A stretch of 16,547 nt of DNA from Propionivibrio sp. (GCA_003249625.1 QKII01000015.1:1-16547); one strand, 5' to 3'; shown: positions 1-7,049, counted from the stretch's first letter. Notes: generated by a model from the sequence alone, not told the origin. A program made the numbers and translations.

Positions 1-157
1 CAAAGCGGTTCCACCAGAAACGGACGGATTCATGACTGATGTCGATGCCGCGCTCGTGCAGCAAATCCTCGACGTTCCGAAGGGACAGCGGGAATCGAAC
101 GTACATCATGACCGCTAGGCGGATGATTTCCCGGCTCGTCCGGATGTTGTTTGACAT
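1..157 (-). CDS. IS6-family transposase, 5' end only (truncated by the window edge)
   Basis: Read on the minus strand from the ATG at 157-155, the 52 visible codons begin MSNNIRTSREIIRLAVMMYV and continue with RFPLSLRNVEDLLHERGID and then HESVRFWWNRFG. This is the characteristic N-terminal helix-turn-helix region of IS6 (IS26-like) transposases: a tract with I-R-L-A-V then (Y)PLS-R-(D/N)VEDLL-ERGI-(D)S-ES-V-W-F. These enzymes use a DDE catalytic core and move by cointegrate formation; the core lies outside the window. The element's terminal inverted repeat should lie shortly upstream of the start, somewhere around 160-260, but I could not fix its border. The transposase reads away from the SIR2-HerA cluster, so the element marks the left edge of the cargo region and could have carried it in. 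The family call is firm; the exact IS is not identified. Confidence 0.88.
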   Translation of the reverse strand, partial: MSNNIRTSREIIRLAVMMYVRFPLSLRNVEDLLHERGIDISHESVRFWWNRF

Positions 158-421
158 GTAGATCTGCAGTGACCCGGGATTATCTGGGAACAGCTGAAAA
201 CAGCCGAAAAAGATCAACAAAATAAAGGATTAGAGGGCGCGCAAGGATAGACGACTGGAGCACGAGCCCTGTCATGCAGTGGGCGTGAAAACCGCGTTAA
301 ACGGTCGTTGGTTACGCCTTGAAGCCCGAACAGATGACACCGCCCGAGATGGGCAAAAGAGCAATAAAATAAAGATGATAGGACGGGCTGGAACGGGCAG
401 CGGAACGTGTCGACGAAAGTC

Positions 422-449
422 GGAACTGGGAAGGACACTTCCCAGTTCC
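422..449. repeat. Perfect 12-bp inverted repeat GGAACTGGGAAG-GACA-CTTCCCAGTTCC
   Basis: The arms at 422-433 and 438-449 are perfect reverse complements with a 4-nt spacer. The same core recurs nearby as CTTCCCAGT at 457-465 (same orientation as the right arm) and GAACTGGGAAG at 528-538 (same orientation as the left arm), giving four copies in about 117 bp. The arrangement could be an operator cluster, a recombinase or transposase binding site, or part of a dispersed repeat. It has no T-tract, so a terminator is unlikely. It lies 200-330 bp upstream of the SIR2 start. Confidence 0.75.
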
Positions 450-690
450 AACGGAGCTTCCCAGTATCGCCTAACCAACGGAAAACGAACATTAAATTTT
501 AAATCCAGGCGGCGCATGACGAATTCTGAACTGGGAAGCGATTTCCGTACTCGGAACACACCATGCTGTTGCTCTGGGCGGGAAGCGGCCGTTCGCTGCA
601 GATGCAAACCGAAAGAGCTTCACGCCTAAAGCTGCCATTGATGAGCCAGAAGCGCGATCCCTAAACGCCTAGGTGGTTATCGATTTTTGC

Positions 691-715
691 TTGGTTTACT
701 CGGCGGATTAACCAA
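691..715. promoter_or_regulatory. Candidate operator upstream of the SIR2 gene
   Basis: TTGGTTTA (691-698) and TTAACCAA (708-715) form an 8-bp inverted repeat with one mismatch and a 9-nt spacer. Its right end lies 39 bp upstream of the chosen GTG start at 755, a plausible place for a repressor site overlapping the promoter. I could not identify a clear -35/-10 pair, so this is a candidate only. Confidence 0.3.
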
Positions 716-754
716 ACTAGTTTCGTTCCAGAGTTGTATTTTGAGGTATTTGAC

Positions 755-2110
755 GTGGCAAACTTCTGGGATGGAGAGCCAGTAGGCAAGAAAGAGCTGC
801 TGCGTCTCTTAAAGCGCGACGGTAAATGGCTTCGCTGGGAGGGAGAGAAGGAAGACCCGAACGATCCCAACAGGAAACCCAAGGCCGGATGCAAGGATCA
901 GGCTGAAGAGGCTCTGCTGTTGGCGCTGCACTCCACCAATATTGTGGTGCTGCTGGGGTCAGGGGCGTCTTTCTCCGCCAAGAACGATGGCGGGCCGAAT
1001 GCGCCGGGCATGGGTGACCTTTGGCATGCCGTCCGTGACGCTGTTTCAGAAGACAATTTGGTTGACCATAAAGAGTTCGATGATCTGGCGAAGAGAATAA
1101 TGGGCGGCCTGCCGCCGAATGACGGTGACGGGAGGCAGAAGGCCGGAGATATCGAGAGCCTTTTGAGCCTCTGCAAAATGCAAATCGAGTTGCTTAACAT
1201 TCGGTCAAAGAACGATCCTGATTTCGCTGATCAGCTTTGGTTGGACGAGCTGATCGAGTTCGTTCGCGTAGCTGAGAATACGATATTGGGTAAAGTGGGT
1301 TTCGTTGGTGCCAAAACTGATTTGCCAGCACATTGGACGTTTTTGAAAAAGTTCGCCCGCCGGTCACCAGAAAAACCAAGAGTGAAGCTGTTCACCACGA
1401 ATTACGATCTTTGCATCGAAACGGCGGGGTTGCGCCTCGGCGTCGTGCTGATAGACGGGTTTTCCCACAGCGCCGAGCAACGGTTCAACCGTGATCACTT
1501 CGACCATGATATCGTGAGGCGGGCCGCTTCCAGCACGAAGGCCGACTACCTCGACGGTGTGTTCCACCTCTACAAGCTGCACGGTTCGGTGGATTGGCGG
1601 CGACGGTCGGATGAAGTCGTTATTCGAAGCGTCGATGCCCCCGGCGAAGACCGCAAGCCAGTCTTGATCTATCCTCGTTCATCGAAGTATCAAGAGGCGT
1701 TCGAAAGCCCCTATCTCGACATGTTCGCGGCGTTGCAGGCAGCGTTGCGAGAACCCGATACAACGTTGATCGTCTCCGGGTTCGGTTTCGCAGACGATCA
1801 TATCAGCGCCCCGATCTGGTCAGCCATCGAAACGAACCTTTCGCTGCGCCTTGTCCTTTGTGATCGCGGGTTCGTGGAGCATCAAAAGCTCTTCGACGAA
1901 GACGCGCAGGAAATCGACCTCGATCTGGCTTCACAGCGTCCCTACCAGAGCAAGATCGCGCGACTTGTGCAGCAGGGCGATACACGCATCACGATGCTGA
2001 ATGGCCGCTTCGAAGACCTTGCAGACGCCTTGCCGATGATATCGGGCAAGACGGATCGCCAGCTCTTGCAGGATCGGCTTGAAAAGCTGCGCGAGTGCGA
2101 CGGCGCATGA
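755..2110 (+). CDS. SIR2-family NAD+-consuming effector (first gene of the SIR2-HerA-MBL cluster)
   Basis: A 451-aa protein with the hallmarks of a defence-type SIR2 domain. The Rossmann NAD-binding loop is VVLLGSGASF (about residues 64-73); the active-site TTNYD is at 214-218, with an Asn as in SIR2 NADases; KLHGS is at 274-278, its His being the expected catalytic base; SGFGFADDHI at 341-350 is the second nucleotide-binding motif. SIR2 proteins of this class cleave NAD+ and cause growth arrest or cell death on phage infection; that activity is inferred here. The first 55 residues (highly charged, with a WDGEPVGKKELLRLL segment) precede the SIR2 core and may be a small accessory domain. Start: GTG at 755 has GAGG 8 nt upstream; an in-frame TTG at 734 would add seven residues but lacks a comparable ribosome binding site. 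The stop codon overlaps the HerA start (ATGA at 2107-2110), implying translational coupling. Confidence 0.9.
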   Translation: MANFWDGEPVGKKELLRLLKRDGKWLRWEGEKEDPNDPNRKPKAGCKDQAEEALLLALHSTNIVVLLGSGASFSAKNDGGPNAPGMGDLWHAVRDAVSEDNLVDHKEFDDLAKRIMGGLPPNDGDGRQKAGDIESLLSLCKMQIELLNIRSKNDPDFADQLWLDELIEFVRVAENTILGKVGFVGAKTDLPAHWTFLKKFARRSPEKPRVKLFTTNYDLCIETAGLRLGVVLIDGFSHSAEQRFNRDHFDHDIVRRAASSTKADYLDGVFHLYKLHGSVDWRRRSDEVVIRSVDAPGEDRKPVLIYPRSSKYQEAFESPYLDMFAALQAALREPDTTLIVSGFGFADDHISAPIWSAIETNLSLRLVLCDRGFVEHQKLFDEDAQEIDLDLASQRPYQSKIARLVQQGDTRITMLNGRFEDLADALPMISGKTDRQLLQDRLEKLRECDGA

Positions 2111-3915
2111 GCGATCTTGCCTCTCTGATCGACCCGTCCAAACGCATCGGAACGGTTACACGGGTGACGGCAAGCGCCGTGGAACTCACCTTGCCGAATG
2201 CACTTGCAGCCTTGGGTAGACGCGGACTGGCCAAAGGCTCCGTCGGTGATTTCGTGTTTGTCGATTGTGACCGCTCGGCGATCTTGGGGCGCGTGACGGA
2301 AGTTGGCATTCCAGACAGGCAGCGAAATGTCCTTGAGCACCAGATTGAAACCGATCCTAAGGTTGAACCGCAGGGACGTGTTCAGTTGCTGGCAACTGTC
2401 AGCAAGACAACTCGGAAAGTGACGCGCGGTATCAATACGCAGCCGAGGGTCGGTGATGGGGTCTACCTCGCAGAGGGCGGAGCGCTATCCAATTCCATCA
2501 AGGATGCCTTGGAAGGCGACGTGAAGGGAGACAGTGCACCGCTACTAGTTGAGCTAGGGCACCTATCCGGGCTGGATGATGCCGCCCTCAGCATTCCGCC
2601 GGAGAAACTGTTCGGTCGTCATTGCGGAGTATTTGGTGCGACTGGCGGGGGGAAGAGCTGGACGGTTTCCCGTCTCGTGAATGAGATCGTGCGTATCGGT
2701 GGGAAGTGTATCCTGTTTGATCCCACCGGAGAATTCACAGGAAAGGTGGCTCGCGCATGGCAGTATTCGTTCAGCGAAGCCGACAGTGACGATCAGCCCT
2801 TGGTTCGGTTCCCAAGTGAAAACTTGTCGGAATTGGACCTACACGCTCTTCTTACTCCAACCGGCCAAAGTCAGGGTCCAGCTTTACGGAGTGCAACGAA
2901 GAGCCTTCGCATGGCTCGGGTCTTGGAGGCTGATGCGGAACGGTTTCCCATCGAGGAGAACGGTTCAAGGCGAAATGTGTTAATCCGCAGGGGCGACGAT
3001 CCGGTTGGGCATATCGTTGTGGAAGCGCAGGGAACCATTGAAAAAGCAAATCAAAGCCGCCTCGCATACGGTCAAGCTGAGTTAACACTTGCGGACGAGT
3101 TGGCAGTTGAAACCTGCCGGTTTGATTTCAACGCACTGTCTCGACAGGTGCGAAACGAGTGCGTACGGCCCGTTCATAACAACGATGCATCGAGATATGG
3201 TCAACTCGATAACAACGCCGTTGGATACTGCAACTCATTGATTATTCGAATTGAAACATTCTTGACCTCCCCTGAATTGGCTTGTCTGTTCTCAGAAAAT
3301 GGACTGGACATTTGTCGAGAGATTGTGCGTTTCTTGGCCGACCCAAATGCCAATGCAATGGTTCTTTCCTTCGAGAAGGTGAGCTTCAAGCACAACACCA
3401 GAGAATTGCTTTTGAATGCACTGGGCCGATACTTGCTAGGCCTTGCACGGAGCGGCCAATTTCGCGAGAATCCACTCGTTTGTTGTCTGGATGAAGCGCA
3501 TCAGTTTATTGGTCGTACTGTCGGCGATGAATCCAATAGCGTGAGCCTTGATGCATTTGGCCTGATTGCAAAGGAAGGTAGGAAGTATGGGCTGACGACT
3601 GTGATTGCGACCCAGCGTCCCAGAGATGTGCCGCAGGATGTTCTCAGTCAGCTCGGAACCTTGTTTGTCCACAGGCTCACGAATGACCGAGACCGGGAGA
3701 CCATTGAAAGAGCTTGCGGCGATCTGGATCGCAGCGCAGCTGCTTTCATCCCATCCCTATCACAGGGCGAAGCGATCATCGTTGGCCCTGACCTGCCCGC
3801 TCCTTTGCCAATCATGATGAGCAAACCTGAAAAAGGGCAGCGACCAGAAAGCCATGGCCCGAACTATCAGATGTATTGGGGCGGTGGGCAGGCCGGTGAT
3901 GTGATTGACTTATAA
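2107..3915 (+). CDS. HerA/FtsK-type DNA-translocase ATPase
   Basis: A 602-aa HerA-like ATPase of typical length. An N-terminal HAS-type beta-barrel occupies about residues 10-95 (SKRIGTVTRVTASAVELTLP onward, with GDFVFVD and GRVTEVG strands). The Walker A is GATGGGKS at 177-184, followed by a long helical insertion. The Walker B is LVCCLDEAHQF at 457-467. The segment TTVIATQRPRDVPQDVLSQL at about 497-516 and HRLTNDRDR at 523-531 correspond to the sensor and arginine-finger region of HerA. Members form hexameric rings that translocate along DNA or serve as a scaffold for a partner nuclease or SIR2 protein. The ATG at 2107 overlaps the SIR2 stop; an in-frame GTG at 2095 would add four residues inside the SIR2 gene and is less likely. 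The pairing with SIR2 matches the anti-phage system called Nezha. Confidence 0.93.
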   Translation: MSDLASLIDPSKRIGTVTRVTASAVELTLPNALAALGRRGLAKGSVGDFVFVDCDRSAILGRVTEVGIPDRQRNVLEHQIETDPKVEPQGRVQLLATVSKTTRKVTRGINTQPRVGDGVYLAEGGALSNSIKDALEGDVKGDSAPLLVELGHLSGLDDAALSIPPEKLFGRHCGVFGATGGGKSWTVSRLVNEIVRIGGKCILFDPTGEFTGKVARAWQYSFSEADSDDQPLVRFPSENLSELDLHALLTPTGQSQGPALRSATKSLRMARVLEADAERFPIEENGSRRNVLIRRGDDPVGHIVVEAQGTIEKANQSRLAYGQAELTLADELAVETCRFDFNALSRQVRNECVRPVHNNDASRYGQLDNNAVGYCNSLIIRIETFLTSPELACLFSENGLDICREIVRFLADPNANAMVLSFEKVSFKHNTRELLLNALGRYLLGLARSGQFRENPLVCCLDEAHQFIGRTVGDESNSVSLDAFGLIAKEGRKYGLTTVIATQRPRDVPQDVLSQLGTLFVHRLTNDRDRETIERACGDLDRSAAAFIPSLSQGEAIIVGPDLPAPLPIMMSKPEKGQRPESHGPNYQMYWGGGQAGDVIDL

Positions 3916-3977
3916 CTTAAATGTCGCAAGGCCCGAGGGTGGGAAAGCTCTAAACGGGCTACTCAATCCGGCGAAGC

Positions 3978-3983
3978 AAGGAG
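3978..3983 (+). promoter_or_regulatory. Ribosome binding site AAGGAG that sets the TTG start of the MBL gene
   Basis: AAGGAG sits 8 nt before the TTG at 3992. No similar motif precedes the upstream in-frame TTG at 3905. It supports a 427-aa product with its own translation start, 76 bp after the HerA stop. Confidence 0.6.
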
Positions 3984-3991
3984 ATGCCAGG

Positions 3992-5275
3992 TTGACCCAG
4001 GTAGGTGTGAAACACAATTTCTTTCCAGTGGGCCAAGGCCTCTTCGTAGCGGGTTCGATAGAGTTCTGGCCACCCCCGCCAAGGCGGAGCCGCCGAATTG
4101 AGATCGATGGTTATGAAAAGCCGCCCGCACAACCACCCTACCGATGGGTTTATGACTGCGGCAGCTCGACCGCAAAACGCCTCGTCACCAACGCAATCGC
4201 TGATCTGAAAAGTGATTGCAGTGATGCTAGGATCGACCTTCTGACGATATCGCATTTCCACAACGACCACATCAGCGGCGTGGTTGACCTGCTGAAAGCC
4301 ATCGGCGCCAAGACGGTCATGTTACCATGGGCTCCACTCTGGCATCGCCTGCTGATTGGTTTTGACCAAGGCCTGCGCGCAGATGACCCCGAGATACTGT
4401 TCTTCGTCGACCCGGTACAATATTTGATCCAAGAGGCCGGTGACGGCTTTGAGCAGGTCTTATTCGTCATGCCCTCAGACGGAGAAGGCCCGCCATTTTC
4501 CACCGAACCGACTTTTGGTCCTGAACCACCAGAAGACCTTGATGAAGCCGACAAAGTGTCTGGACCGGGCGACTCTGTTCCATATGGCGATCTGGACCTG
4601 ACATACGATCACGGTGAGCGCCGCGTGCGCATGCTGCGGCCCGGTCAGGCAATTCCCGTCTTTCGCGTTTGGGAGTTCATTCCCTACAACGATCCTGACA
4701 CACGTCCATCTGACCCAACAGACTTTGAAGCGAAAGTTGTTCCCCACCGACAGGCGTTGTTGAGCGGGACCGAAAAGGAACGCGCAGCTGCGTTGAAAAG
4801 TCTGCGGGGCCTTTATGAGGCAACATTTGGCCGGACAGCGATGAATGATGTCAGCCTGACGCTCTATGGCGGCGCGATCGGCACGTGGCGCGGGCATCGC
4901 TATTGCGATTGTCGTCTCCACCACTTTCATGGCAATTGCGATTGCTGGCAAGAGCACGAAACAAAAGCTGCAATCTTGCTTACCGGAGATGGCAATCTGA
5001 GCAGCGTTTCGAAGTGGGGCGCATTAGAACAATACCTTGATTGTCGCAGGGCAGTTCGAACGAGTGTCTTTCAGGTGCCCCATCACGGTGCGCGTGCAAA
5101 TTGGTATGATGGTCTGGCCGCGGCTGCGTCACCAGCTCTTAGCATATTTAGTTCTGATCCCAATCACAGTTTTGGCCACCCACACGCAGAAGTACTTCGC
5201 GATTTCTGGAATCACCGTGCCATTCAAGTAGACCAAAATTCCAATTTCTCGTTGAGCATTCTCCTGGAACGTTGA
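3992..5275 (+). CDS. ComEC-like metallo-beta-lactamase-fold hydrolase (third gene of the cluster)
   Basis: A 427-aa predicted cytosolic protein with no signal peptide or membrane segment. It opens with NFFPVGQGLF, the MBL entry strand of ComEC-type enzymes, then VYDCGSS (53-59), the metal-binding HFHNDH (88-93, the HxHxDH motif), TGDGN (331-335, metal-ligand Asp), VPHHGA (362-367) and a C-terminal HSFGHPH (392-398). An acidic, proline-rich insertion lies at about 160-200. A Cys/His cluster CDC-x8-CDC at 305-318, with HHFH between, may bind an extra zinc ion. The family is expected to hydrolyse phosphodiesters (nuclease or cyclic-nucleotide cleavage); the substrate is unknown. Start: TTG at 3992 has AAGGAG exactly 8 nt upstream and lies just before the conserved NFFPVGQG. 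The frame is open back to a TTG at 3905 that overlaps the HerA end, so a 456-aa form is possible. The spacing of 76 bp or an overlap places it in the same transcript. Confidence 0.88.
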   Translation: MTQVGVKHNFFPVGQGLFVAGSIEFWPPPPRRSRRIEIDGYEKPPAQPPYRWVYDCGSSTAKRLVTNAIADLKSDCSDARIDLLTISHFHNDHISGVVDLLKAIGAKTVMLPWAPLWHRLLIGFDQGLRADDPEILFFVDPVQYLIQEAGDGFEQVLFVMPSDGEGPPFSTEPTFGPEPPEDLDEADKVSGPGDSVPYGDLDLTYDHGERRVRMLRPGQAIPVFRVWEFIPYNDPDTRPSDPTDFEAKVVPHRQALLSGTEKERAAALKSLRGLYEATFGRTAMNDVSLTLYGGAIGTWRGHRYCDCRLHHFHGNCDCWQEHETKAAILLTGDGNLSSVSKWGALEQYLDCRRAVRTSVFQVPHHGARANWYDGLAAAASPALSIFSSDPNHSFGHPHAEVLRDFWNHRAIQVDQNSNFSLSILLER

Positions 5276-5635
5276 AGGCACAAGAGGTACTATTTGCAGC
5301 TAAGTGGCACGAGCGATCACGAATACAAACTGGCTTTTCCGTACCAGTTTGCGAAGGGTCAGCGAACGGTCGGGTACGACAGATGCGAATGACCGGTTTG
5401 GGGAAGCTGCGCCGCAGCGAGGTCCAACCTGGCGAAGGTTCGGTCTGGGCCGAGCGCGTCGGTCACATTGTTGTCGTAGCAAGGGGCACAAAGCGACCAT
5501 TCTCGGCTCGATCAAAGAGCGGCGCAATGCGCAGGGTTTTTGCCTCTGGAGTGCGTCAGTTCCAAGCATGCCCGCGGCTTGGAACTGACGGTCTAGAGCC
5601 CGTATTCGCGGCTTCACCTGAGCGGCTTCAGGTTG
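5276..5635. other. Gene-free, repeat-like stretch downstream of the cluster
   Basis: No gene is supported. Several frames are open on both strands at once (roughly 5272-5934 plus, 5300-5644 minus, 5304-5588 plus), their products are Arg/Ser-rich and low in recognisable motifs, and none has a ribosome binding site. From memory, the segment around 5345-5520 resembles dispersed non-coding sequence of Rhodobacteraceae genomes that generates such false frames; this is unverified. It contains the 14-bp inverted repeat listed separately. Confidence 0.45.
5554..5590. repeat. Perfect 14-bp inverted repeat with 9-nt loop
   Basis: CGTCAGTTCCAAGC (5554-5567) and GCTTGGAACTGACG (5577-5590) are perfect reverse complements around ATGCCCGCG. 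It could act as a terminator stem for the three-gene cluster some 280 bp upstream, although no T-tract follows, or be the end of a mobile or dispersed repeat. The arms share GGAACTG with the repeat at 422-449 on the other side of the cluster, which may be coincidence. Confidence 0.65.
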
Positions 5636-5798
5636 GTAATACACTATCGCGCAAGATCACCACCTCAGCCGCAGCAGGCACCTTCTCGGGCAGGGTCGCA
5701 TTGCGCAGCACATTGGTCCCCGGTGGCATCGCACCGGACAATCGGCTGTGGAGCGACGAGAGCAGCCGCTCGGCCGTGGACTGGCTGGGCAATTGCCA
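5636..5798 (-). pseudogene. Remnant of a phage gene resembling the Rhodobacterales 'acyl-CoA transferase' protein
   Basis: Minus-strand translation from 5798 gives about 54 codons without a stop, including STAERLLSSLHSRLSGAMPP and then TNVLRNATLPEKVPAAAEVV followed by ILRDS. From memory this matches the start of a short protein found in Rhodobacteraceae prophage and gene-transfer-agent-like clusters, whose conserved centre reads LPE-(R/K)VPA---(L/V)-ILRDGDPG. Similarity stops right after ILRD, where GDPG is expected, so the 3' part of the gene is missing. No start codon is visible in frame: a stop lies about seven codons upstream (near 5817-5819). It is therefore a scar from a deleted prophage or recombination event between the defence cluster and the next gene. 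Confidence 0.5.
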
Positions 5799-5820
5799 GA
5801 TCCTTTCAGAATTTAGTCAG

Positions 5821-6444
5821 CTACTGATTGCTGTCCCATCCAAAGGTCTTGCTTGGATTTGCAGCAGCTGCAGCCTTCATTTGAGACATGGTCTCTGCAA
5901 GCTTCTCTTCCATGTCGACCTGTGGATATATTGACTTGAAGAAGCGATGGGCGACGGCGTCAGCCGCGGTTTCCGCTTGTTTTACACGTGTTCTGAGCAA
6001 ACTCATACGGTGGATGAGAGCAAGGGCCGCATCATCGGAAAACATCTTATCGTTCTCTTCACGAAAGAAATGATGCGCGAAGTAATCGCGGCTCTTCTTT
6101 AGAGACCTCAATTCGACATACGAACTGGCGAGGTCCGAGCAGTCGGCCAGCAGTCTTAGGAGGCTGCCGAAGGTTGAGCCAAACGCCTTTTCTTCGAGGG
6201 AGTCGTAGTGCTCGCGCCATTCGTCCTCTGAGGCGATTTTTCCGCCTAAGTGAAGGCGCCGCAGTTGCCAGAAAACGTAGCAGTTTTGCAGAGCTGCCTC
6301 GAGCAGTGCATATCCAGAAAACAGCAGGCCGAAGCGCGCGAGGACCTCTTTCTGTAGGATGACTTCCTCTAACAGAAGTTCCGGAAAGTCCTCAAAGAGC
6401 TCAGCCATTTCTGTGTTTTGGATCAGTCTATCTCGAGTAATCAC
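5821..6444 (-). CDS. HEPN-like protein of unknown function with an R-x4-H motif
   Basis: A 207-aa, mostly helical, cytosolic protein. The best start is GTG at 6444, preceded by GAGG 7 nt upstream on the minus strand; an ATG at 6408 (MAELFEDF...) has no good ribosome binding site and would give 195 aa. Helices with many Leu and Glu residues precede the stretch LRSLKKSRDYFAHHFFREEN, which contains Arg119-x4-His124. That is the spacing of the R-x4-6-H active site in HEPN ribonucleases, placed as usual at the start of a late helix. HEPN proteins are typical toxin or RNA-cleaving components of defence systems. Full-domain similarity cannot be judged by eye, so the assignment is tentative. No antitoxin (MNT nucleotidyltransferase) gene is adjacent. 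The gene converges on the three-gene cluster across the phage remnant. Confidence 0.7.
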   Translation of the reverse strand: MITRDRLIQNTEMAELFEDFPELLLEEVILQKEVLARFGLLFSGYALLEAALQNCYVFWQLRRLHLGGKIASEDEWREHYDSLEEKAFGSTFGSLLRLLADCSDLASSYVELRSLKKSRDYFAHHFFREENDKMFSDDAALALIHRMSLLRTRVKQAETAADAVAHRFFKSIYPQVDMEEKLAETMSQMKAAAAANPSKTFGWDSNQ

Positions 6445-6744
6445 ACCAAATCCTCGATTCGCGCATCTTGGCCGATCGCTCCAAGCCCTAGTGTAGCGCA
6501 TCTGCACCTGTTCCACGGCATGCGGTTCCGTGATGGTCCTCTTACGAAGGTCCCTTTTGGGCCGAGTGCGCAAATAGCGCCATCACCCTCGCAAGGGGCG
6601 GAAAACGAACTGTCGGCGATGCAGAGTCGGGTAGCTGCGCCCGATCAAATCGGCAAAATTTTGTACGGCGGGCTTGCAGACGCAAGAACTCAACCCCAGA
6701 TCTGGCATGTCGAAACAAATCGCATACCACATAGGGAGGACATC
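6445..6744. other. 300-bp divergent intergenic region
   Basis: This region separates the minus-strand HEPN-like gene from the plus-strand 82-aa gene and must hold both promoters. An open frame runs in the plus direction from 6418 into the 82-aa gene but lacks gene-like sequence before 6745. I see no strong palindrome or recognisable binding site. Confidence 0.5.
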
Positions 6745-6993
6745 ATGGCGATTAATCGTAAAGGCACTTCGAGTAAGGTTGCCTCTCTGGCAGCCGACAC
6801 ACTGTTCAAACCAGGTTCGTCCCAAGTTGCCCGAAAGCTTGCCGGCTCGGCGCTGTCACAGTCCCGCACCGATCGTCAAACGGGTGCCGAAATGGAGGAT
6901 CTGGCTTCCAAGGTTCTTCGTAGCAATCGCTACTCCGACAAGACGAAAGCACTCGCAGGTTCGGTTCTGTCCCAATCGAACAAGAAGCGATGA
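6745..6993 (+). CDS. 82-aa protein with internal duplication, unknown function
   Basis: The ATG at 6745 is preceded by GGGAGGACATC, a strong ribosome binding site, which marks this start although the frame is open upstream. The product is small, basic and Ser/Ala/Lys-rich and is built from two similar halves: TLFKPGSSQVARKLAGSALS (about 19-38) and VLRSNRYSDKTKALAGSVLS (about 57-76), each ending AGS-(A/V)-LSQS and flanked by SK and KKR. Short repeat proteins with a (T/V)L(F/R)...K-(A/L)AGSALSQ pattern occur widely on mobile elements, but I know of no function. It has no membrane segment or cysteines. A stem-loop follows at 7050-7074. Confidence 0.75.
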   Translation: MAINRKGTSSKVASLAADTLFKPGSSQVARKLAGSALSQSRTDRQTGAEMEDLASKVLRSNRYSDKTKALAGSVLSQSNKKR

Positions 6994-7049
6994 CCTCTGG
7001 CCCGTCAGGCAGGGCGCGGCCGCCGACATGGCCGATGTCCAAAGTTTGA

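Larger units (their letters stand above)
158..754. other. Gene-free stretch between the IS6 element and the SIR2 gene
   Basis: No convincing gene lies here. Open frames exist on both strands at about 214-629, but they overlap each other, have no ribosome binding site and read through a repeated motif, so I treat them as chance. The stretch should hold the IS6 terminal repeat, the four-copy GAACTGGGAAG motif (422-538) and the promoter region for the three-gene cluster (about 660-754). It is A/T-richer in places (runs near 217-230, 361-380 and 490-503) than the tra genes at the other end of the window, as expected for acquired DNA. Confidence 0.6.

Noticed and set aside
422..449. Rho-independent terminator at the inverted repeat
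   Set aside because: No T-tract follows on either strand and no gene ends nearby.
422..538. CRISPR-like repeat array
   Set aside because: The four motif copies are only 9-12 bp, in mixed orientation and irregularly spaced; they do not make a CRISPR array. No cas genes are present.
214..629. Overlapping open frames on both strands upstream of the SIR2 gene
   Set aside because: They run through the GAACTGGGAAG repeats, lack ribosome binding sites and have no motif; treated as non-coding.
5272..5934. Plus-strand open frame of 220 codons directly after the MBL gene, which could look like a fourth gene of the cluster
   Set aside because: It has no ribosome binding site, its product is Arg/Ser-rich with no motif, it runs antisense through the phage remnant and into the 3' end of the HEPN-like gene, and competing frames are open on both strands.
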